Source: Syntrophorhabdaceae bacterium
Lineage (GTDB): Bacteria; Desulfobacterota; Syntrophorhabdia; Syntrophorhabdales; Syntrophorhabdaceae
Length of the DNA: 10,852 nt
Assembly (NCBI GenBank): GCA_026415015.1
Contig: JAOAHW010000227.1
Coordinates: 1 to 10,852 of the forward strand
Reading direction: 5' to 3'
Positions 6,790 through 10,852 of the stretch are shown here, piece after piece (the stretch's first letter is position 1; every line of letters starts with the position of its first letter). The notes below the pieces were generated by a model that made no database searches, had not been told where the DNA came from, and saw only the letters and a program-made list of their open reading frames with translations. Made by a program: the position numbers and the translations under genes.

Positions 6790-9549
6790 ATGGACTACAA
6801 AGACACATTAAACCTACCAAAGACGCCTTTTCCCATGAAGGGTAACCTCCCTGTAAAGGAAAAGGAGATACTTAAATTCTGGGAAGAGATAAAGGTCTAT
6901 GAGAAGTTGATAAAACAAACAACATACAAAGGCACCTTTATCCTCCATGATGGCCCCCCTTATGCCAACGGAAATATTCATCTTGGCACGGCACTTAATA
7001 AGATACTCAAGGACATAATTATAAAATCGAAATTCATGTCAGGTTACAGGGCAGATTATATCCCTGGTTGGGACTGCCATGGTCTACCTATAGAGCACCA
7101 GATAGAAAAGGATATGAAAGGAAAAAACCTGTCCCAATCTAAGCTCGAGAAACGCCGCCAGTGCAGGGCATATGCAAACCGTTTTATAGATATACAGAGG
7201 GAGGAGTTCAAAAGGCTCGGTGTAATAGGAGACTGGGATAATCCCTATATAACAATGGACTTTAATTACCAGGCAACCATCATAGAAGAGATGCAAAAAT
7301 TCTTTGAAAGGGGCGATATATACAGGAAAAAGAAGCCTGTGCTATGGTGTATCAACTGCCTTACTGCCCTTGCCGAGGCAGAGATTGAATATGATACAAA
7401 AAGATCAGATGCCATCTATGTAAAATTCCCTTATGTAAAAGAAAGAAAAGGTCTCTTCGACAACTATCCTGAAAAGCCTATATACATGCTCATATGGACT
7501 ACCACACCCTGGACACTGCCTGCAAACCTCGCCATAGCCATAAATCCTGCTTTTAAATACATCAGCATTGAGACAGAAAAAGAGGTCTATATTGTCCTGA
7601 AGGAGCTGGCAGAAGTTATTATGAAAAAGGCTGGCTTCGATAGGTACAGGATAATAGAAGAGATTTTACCTCAGAGACTTATTGGCACTACCTTTAGACA
7701 CCCCTTCATTGAAAGGGACTCTGTAATTGTATCTGCTGACTATGTGGCAGATGACACAGGTACAGGGGCTGTTCACATTGCACCAGGACATGGTGAGGAG
7801 GACTATGAAACAGGCCTTGAATATGGTCTTGATGTATACTCACCTGTAAATGACCAGGGCGAATTCATTGAAGAGGTGGAATTATTCAAGGGTATGAATG
7901 TCTTTGAAAGCAACAAACATATCACGGGAAAATTAGAGGAATTAGGTCTTTTATTATACAGGGAAGATATAGAACATTCTTATCCCCACTGCTGGCGCTG
8001 TAAAAAACCAGTTATTTTCAGGGCCACAGAGCAGTGGTTTATATCCCTTGACAAAAATAATCTGAGGCAAAATGCCCTTGATGCAATAGACAAGGTAAAA
8101 TGGATACCCTCATGGGGGAGAGACAGAATATATAACATGCTCCTTGTAAGGCCTGATTGGTGTATATCAAGGCAGAGGGCATGGGGTATACCTATTACAA
8201 TCTTTTACTGTAAAAAATGTAGGGAACCATTCTGGAATGATGAGACATTTAAAAAGATTATAGAGTCTGTAAAAGAATACAGCGCTGATATTTGGTTTGA
8301 AAAAGATGCATCCTATTTTATACCTCCTGCATCAAGATGCAATAGATGCGGTAATGATACCTTTGTAAAAGAAGAGGATATACTTGATGTGTGGTTTGAC
8401 TCTGGTGTGAGCTGGGCAGCAGTGTGTAAGAAGAGGAAGGAACTTGCCTATCCTGCTGATATGTATCTCGAAGGCAGTGACCAGCACAGGGGCTGGTTCC
8501 ACAGTTCACTCCTTACATCAGTGGGAAACGAAGGCATGGCACCCTATAGGTCTGTCTTGACCCATGGTTTTGTTGTAGACGGGGCAGGCAGGAAGATGTC
8601 CAAATCACTGGGTAATATCATTGCCCCTTATGAGATAATAGAGAAATACGGTGCTGAGATATTGAGACTATGGGTTACTTACGAGGACTATAGAGATGAT
8701 ATAAAGATATCAAAGGATATAATCAATCGCCTTGTAGAGACCTACAGGAGGATAAGGAATACCCTGAGGTTCCTCCATGCAAACATAAACAATGACTTTG
8801 ATTTTGAGAAAGACAGTATACCATATGAGAATATGTCCTATCTTGACAGGTGGCTGCTCTCAAGACTGGCAAGGCTCACAGAGAGGGTATTGAATGCCTA
8901 CAATGAGTATTCCTACCATGCAATCTATCACAGCATCCATAACTTCTGCACAGTGGACCTAAGCGCCCTTTATCTGGATATAATAAAAGACAGGATCTAT
9001 GTGGAAAACAAAAATGTCCTTAAACGTAGGGCATCGCAGACTGTAATTTATGAGACTCTTATGTCCCTCATCAGGCTCATAGCACCTATACTGTCTGCCA
9101 CTGCTGAAGAGATGTGGTCTTATCTAAAAGGACCAGAAGACCCTGAAAGTATACTTTTGACAAGATTCCCGGATGTAAAAAAAGACTATATAAATGGAGA
9201 ATTAGAGGAAGAATGGGATAGGATATGGAAGATAAGGGAGATGGTAAATAAAAAGATAGAGGAAAAGAGGGTAGAAAAGACCATAGGTCACCCCCTGGAT
9301 GCAAAAGTAACCATCACTGCCACTGAGGCAGACTATAAGATACTGGAAAAACTGGGCCCAGAGCTCAAGGATATATTTATAGTATCTCAGGTTGAGATAA
9401 AAAGGGGTAGCGAGACTGATGTAGTTGTGTCAAAGGCAGAGGGAGAAAAGTGCGAGAGATGCTGGCAATACGCTGAAACCCTTTCGCCACCTCACCATAA
9501 GTTCCCTAATGTGTGTAAGAGATGCGAAGATACCTTATCTTCACTGTAG
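6790..9549 (+). CDS. ileS: Isoleucine--tRNA ligase
   Basis: A class I aminoacyl-tRNA synthetase that charges tRNA-Ile in the cytoplasm and edits mischarged valine. The 919 residues match bacterial IleS (E. coli 938). The ATP-binding HIGH box appears as PYANGNIHLGTA (57-68). The CP1 editing domain has WTTTPWTLPAN at 236-246 and DDTGTGAVHIAPGHGEED at 321-338. A CWRC knuckle is at 401-404, and an internal zinc ribbon uses Cys474, Cys477, Cys517 and Cys520. The second ATP motif KMSKS is at 602-606, followed by a helical anticodon-binding region. A C-terminal zinc ribbon has Cys888, Cys891, Cys909 and Cys912, typical of the bacterial-type enzyme. The ATG has AAGGA seven bases upstream of it. The gene's last 28 bp overlap lspA, a common bacterial arrangement that suggests one transcript. 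Confidence 0.98.
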   Translation: MDYKDTLNLPKTPFPMKGNLPVKEKEILKFWEEIKVYEKLIKQTTYKGTFILHDGPPYANGNIHLGTALNKILKDIIIKSKFMSGYRADYIPGWDCHGLPIEHQIEKDMKGKNLSQSKLEKRRQCRAYANRFIDIQREEFKRLGVIGDWDNPYITMDFNYQATIIEEMQKFFERGDIYRKKKPVLWCINCLTALAEAEIEYDTKRSDAIYVKFPYVKERKGLFDNYPEKPIYMLIWTTTPWTLPANLAIAINPAFKYISIETEKEVYIVLKELAEVIMKKAGFDRYRIIEEILPQRLIGTTFRHPFIERDSVIVSADYVADDTGTGAVHIAPGHGEEDYETGLEYGLDVYSPVNDQGEFIEEVELFKGMNVFESNKHITGKLEELGLLLYREDIEHSYPHCWRCKKPVIFRATEQWFISLDKNNLRQNALDAIDKVKWIPSWGRDRIYNMLLVRPDWCISRQRAWGIPITIFYCKKCREPFWNDETFKKIIESVKEYSADIWFEKDASYFIPPASRCNRCGNDTFVKEEDILDVWFDSGVSWAAVCKKRKELAYPADMYLEGSDQHRGWFHSSLLTSVGNEGMAPYRSVLTHGFVVDGAGRKMSKSLGNIIAPYEIIEKYGAEILRLWVTYEDYRDDIKISKDIINRLVETYRRIRNTLRFLHANINNDFDFEKDSIPYENMSYLDRWLLSRLARLTERVLNAYNEYSYHAIYHSIHNFCTVDLSALYLDIIKDRIYVENKNVLKRRASQTVIYETLMSLIRLIAPILSATAEEMWSYLKGPEDPESILLTRFPDVKKDYINGELEEEWDRIWKIREMVNKKIEEKRVEKTIGHPLDAKVTITATEADYKILEKLGPELKDIFIVSQVEIKRGSETDVVVSKAEGEKCERCWQYAETLSPPHHKFPNVCKRCEDTLSSL

Positions 9550-9992
9550 TCCCTCTCATATTTTTCCTGGATAGATGGACTAAGGTATTGGTTACAGAAA
9601 GACTCTCATACCTCGATGGTGTAAGCATTACCTCATTTTTCTCTATAGTCCATGTAAGGAACTACGGTGGGGCCTTTAGCCTTTTATCACAGCACCACCT
9701 TGCAAAATACATATTCACATTCCTCCCTCTCATAATAGTATTTGTCCTTATCTACGTGACATTAAGATATGACCTGCCCTTTTTTAAGATGCTATCACTG
9801 GTGTGTATAATCTCAGGGGCAATAGGAAACATATACGATAGACTGGCATATGGATATGTAATAGATTTTCTTGATTTTTTTTATAAGAACTATCACTGGC
9901 CTGCCTTCAATGTGGCTGACATCTCCATCTCCTTTGGTGTATGTTTATGGGTGTATCTGGAATTATTAAGTTTAAAAAGGAAAAATAGGTAG
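9522..9992 (+). CDS. lspA: Lipoprotein signal peptidase (signal peptidase II)
   Basis: An inner-membrane aspartic protease that removes the signal peptide of prolipoproteins after lipidation; clients here would include LptE, the partner of the LptD encoded nearby. The 156 residues form four hydrophobic segments (about 4-16, 61-82, 88-104 and 129-149). Family motifs are LDRWTK at 16-21, RNYGGAFS at 46-53, GAIGNIYDRLAYGYVIDFLDF at 99-119 and PAFNVADI at 127-134. The catalytic aspartates are Asp115 and Asp133. Length is normal. The ATG at 9522 is the first possible start, because the same frame has a TAA two codons upstream. It lies inside the last cysteine codons of the ileS zinc ribbon, so the genes overlap by 28 bp and are probably translationally coupled. 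Confidence 0.96.
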   Translation: MRRYLIFTVVPLIFFLDRWTKVLVTERLSYLDGVSITSFFSIVHVRNYGGAFSLLSQHHLAKYIFTFLPLIIVFVLIYVTLRYDLPFFKMLSLVCIISGAIGNIYDRLAYGYVIDFLDFFYKNYHWPAFNVADISISFGVCLWVYLELLSLKRKNR

Positions 9993-9998
9993 TTTTTT

Positions 9999-10232
9999 AT
10001 GCAAGACGAACTCCTTGAAGAAGAAAAAAAACTAAGGAAACTTAGGTTTATAGTGGATTTTGCCATAAACTTTATTTCAACCCAGGAGATAACCCATGAT
10101 GATGCCATTGCAATTGTAGAGGGTGTAAGGAAACACGCCTTGAAGTTATTTCCTGGAAAAGACGATGCCTTTGATATAATCTATGCACCGAGATTCAAAA
10201 GAATCTTAAATGATAAATTTAAAAGATCATAA
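9999..10232 (+). CDS. Small conserved-looking protein of unknown function (77 aa)
   Basis: I do not recognise this protein's function. It begins 6 bp after lspA and ends just before an intrinsic terminator, so it looks like the last gene of the ileS-lspA operon. The first 15 residues are strongly acidic then basic (EEEKKLRKLR), consistent with a helix. A hydrophobic but not membrane-length stretch follows (FIVDFAINFI, 17-26), then an acidic helix (HDDAIAIVEGVRKHALKLFP) and an ending rich in aromatic and basic residues (APRFKRILNDKFKR). There is no signal peptide, cysteine cluster or known motif. Codon use matches its neighbours, and the regular amphipathic pattern supports a real, mostly helical cytoplasmic protein. 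The ribosome site is weak (AGGTAG before a T-run). It may be an adaptor or small regulatory protein, but nothing in the sequence says so. Confidence 0.7.
   Translation: MQDELLEEEKKLRKLRFIVDFAINFISTQEITHDDAIAIVEGVRKHALKLFPGKDDAFDIIYAPRFKRILNDKFKRS
10172..10180 (+). promoter_or_regulatory. Possible extended -10 promoter inside the 77-aa gene
   Basis: TGATATAAT is a perfect extended -10 (TGN plus TATAAT). There is no convincing -35 upstream; CTGGAA at 16-bp spacing matches three of six bases. A start near 10187 would give a leader that passes through the terminator hairpin at 10242 before the 67-aa gene at 10277. The site lies in coding sequence and may be chance in an AT-rich region. Confidence 0.25.
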
Positions 10233-10241
10233 TAAATCTTT

Positions 10242-10265
10242 GGCCTTTAAAAAGGTCTTTTTTTA
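10242..10265 (+). terminator. Intrinsic (Rho-independent) terminator
   Basis: GGCCTT pairs with AAGGTC across a four-base loop (one G-T pair), and a run of seven T residues follows at 10258-10264. It lies 9 bp after the stop of the 77-aa gene and only about 11 bp before the ATG of the next gene. It therefore closes the ileS-lspA unit or acts as an attenuator ahead of the 67-aa gene. The stem is short, so termination may be partial. Confidence 0.75.
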
Positions 10266-10276
10266 TAACAACAAAC

Positions 10277-10480
10277 ATGAGACAACAAAAGATTAAAGGC
10301 ATAATATCTCTGGTCATTGCTTGTATATCCCTGGTGTATGTATTCTATTCAAAAGGTGATATAAATAGCTTTTTTTCTGCTATCATATCCCTTGTTTTTG
10401 GGTTCATGGGTTTTATGTATCTCAAAGGGGATAAAAAGCAGAAGAAAAAGAAGACAAAAAACAAGGCTATAAAAAGATAA
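10277..10480 (+). CDS. Small two-helix membrane protein with lysine-rich tail (67 aa)
   Basis: Not recognised. The 67 residues show a short basic N-terminus (RQQKIK), a hydrophobic helix at about 8-24 and a short polar turn with Lys-Gly-Asp. A second hydrophobic helix with several Phe and Gly residues spans about 32-49. The tail of 18 residues (50-67) has eleven Lys or Arg, including four lysines in a row. By the positive-inside rule both ends should be cytoplasmic, giving a membrane hairpin. No clear Shine-Dalgarno precedes the ATG, and a terminator ends 11 bp upstream, so expression is uncertain. The lysine-rich tail could bind acidic lipids, RNA or DNA (inference). The gene is followed after 27 bp by the UDP-sugar pyrophosphorylase gene, with which it may be co-transcribed. 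Confidence 0.55.
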   Translation: MRQQKIKGIISLVIACISLVYVFYSKGDINSFFSAIISLVFGFMGFMYLKGDKKQKKKKTKNKAIKR

Positions 10481-10507
10481 GAATTATTCAATTTGACAGA
10501 GGGGAAA

Positions 10508-10852
10508 ATGAAAGAGAAGATCCTTGAGAAATTAAAGATCTACAATCAACAGCATATCATTGACCACTACACGGGCATCACAGGTGATGAACAGAATAGG
10601 CTTTTGAATTTACTGGGCTCTTTTGATATGGATTTAATCTTCAGGATATACAGAAATTTTTTGCAGAAAGAGACAAAAAAAGAGGGCCTCAGGATATTAC
10701 CTGCCAATATAGTCCCTTTACCTAATACACCTCAAGAGGAGGCCATAAGGGAAAAAGCAAGGGATTTAGGCGAAAAACTCATAAAAAATAATAAAGTAGC
10801 TGTCCTCATAGTTGCAGGGGGACAAGGGACAAGGCTTGGATATGATGGGCCA
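10508..10852 (+). CDS. UDPGP-family nucleotidyltransferase, UDP-GlcNAc/UDP-sugar pyrophosphorylase-like, 5' part
   Basis: The first 115 codons of an enzyme that would make a UDP-sugar from UTP and a sugar-1-phosphate. The N-terminal helical region (about 1-95) includes PANIVPLPNTP at 69-79, similar to the segment before the nucleotide site in eukaryotic UDP-GlcNAc pyrophosphorylase. KVAVLIVAGGQGTRLGYDGP, at the right edge, contains the diagnostic UTP-binding loop AGGQGTRLG (103-111). This form belongs to the UDPGP (UAP1/USP) family, not the GlmU or GalU families usual in bacteria. AGAGGGG a few bases before the ATG is a good ribosome site. The gene is open to the window end; family members are typically about 400-500 residues, so most is missing. 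UDP-GlcNAc, UDP-glucose or broad UDP-sugar specificity cannot be told apart from this part. Confidence 0.88.
   Translation, partial: MKEKILEKLKIYNQQHIIDHYTGITGDEQNRLLNLLGSFDMDLIFRIYRNFLQKETKKEGLRILPANIVPLPNTPQEEAIREKARDLGEKLIKNNKVAVLIVAGGQGTRLGYDGP

Noticed and set aside
10493..10498. Perfect TTGACA just before the UDPGP-family gene
   Set aside because: A matching -10 would fall inside the coding sequence after the ATG, with no TATAAT-like hexamer at 16-18 bp spacing.
1..10852. CRISPR arrays, tRNA/rRNA genes, insertion-sequence ends, att sites
   Set aside because: Looked for and not seen: no spaced direct repeats, cloverleaf sequence or terminal inverted repeats with flanking duplications.

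Overview
This window comes from the chromosome of a diderm (Gram-negative) bacterium. It carries lptD, an outer-membrane LPS translocon, together with dTDP-sugar genes. Base composition is AT-leaning, and AGG/AGA arginine and ATA isoleucine codons are very common. That, plus the mix of genes, would suit an anaerobic lineage such as Nitrospirota (Thermodesulfovibrio-like) or Desulfobacterota. The placement is a guess from style and gene order, not from a marker search. Nothing indicates a plasmid, prophage or CRISPR locus.

Left half (1-5992, all minus strand, read right to left): one tightly packed probable operon, accD - folC - lptD - rfbA - rmlC-like - rfbB (cut by the left edge). Neighbours overlap (4, 14 and 8 bp) or are separated by only about 15 bp, so translational coupling is likely. 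The genes link fatty-acid precursor supply (AccD), folate polyglutamylation (FolC), LPS insertion into the outer membrane (LptD) and the nucleotide sugar for an O-antigen or other surface glycan (RfbA, RfbB and an epimerase-like cupin). A good sigma-70-like promoter for the operon lies at 6020-6048.

Right half (6042-10852, all plus strand): an alpha/beta hydrolase of the 'HPHPLYGG' family is divergent from accD. A 127-bp gap follows that may hold a promoter and a decayed coding scrap. Next come ileS and lspA (28-bp overlap) and a 77-residue protein of unknown function, closed by an intrinsic terminator at 10242-10265. Beyond it are a 67-residue two-helix membrane protein with a lysine-rich tail and the start of a eukaryote-like UDP-sugar pyrophosphorylase (UDPGP family), cut by the right edge.

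Most of the window is housekeeping and envelope biogenesis. The least explained parts are the two small proteins at 9999-10480, the terminator between them, the non-canonical RmlC-like cupin and the possible gene remnant before ileS. I did not find a convincing new multi-gene system.
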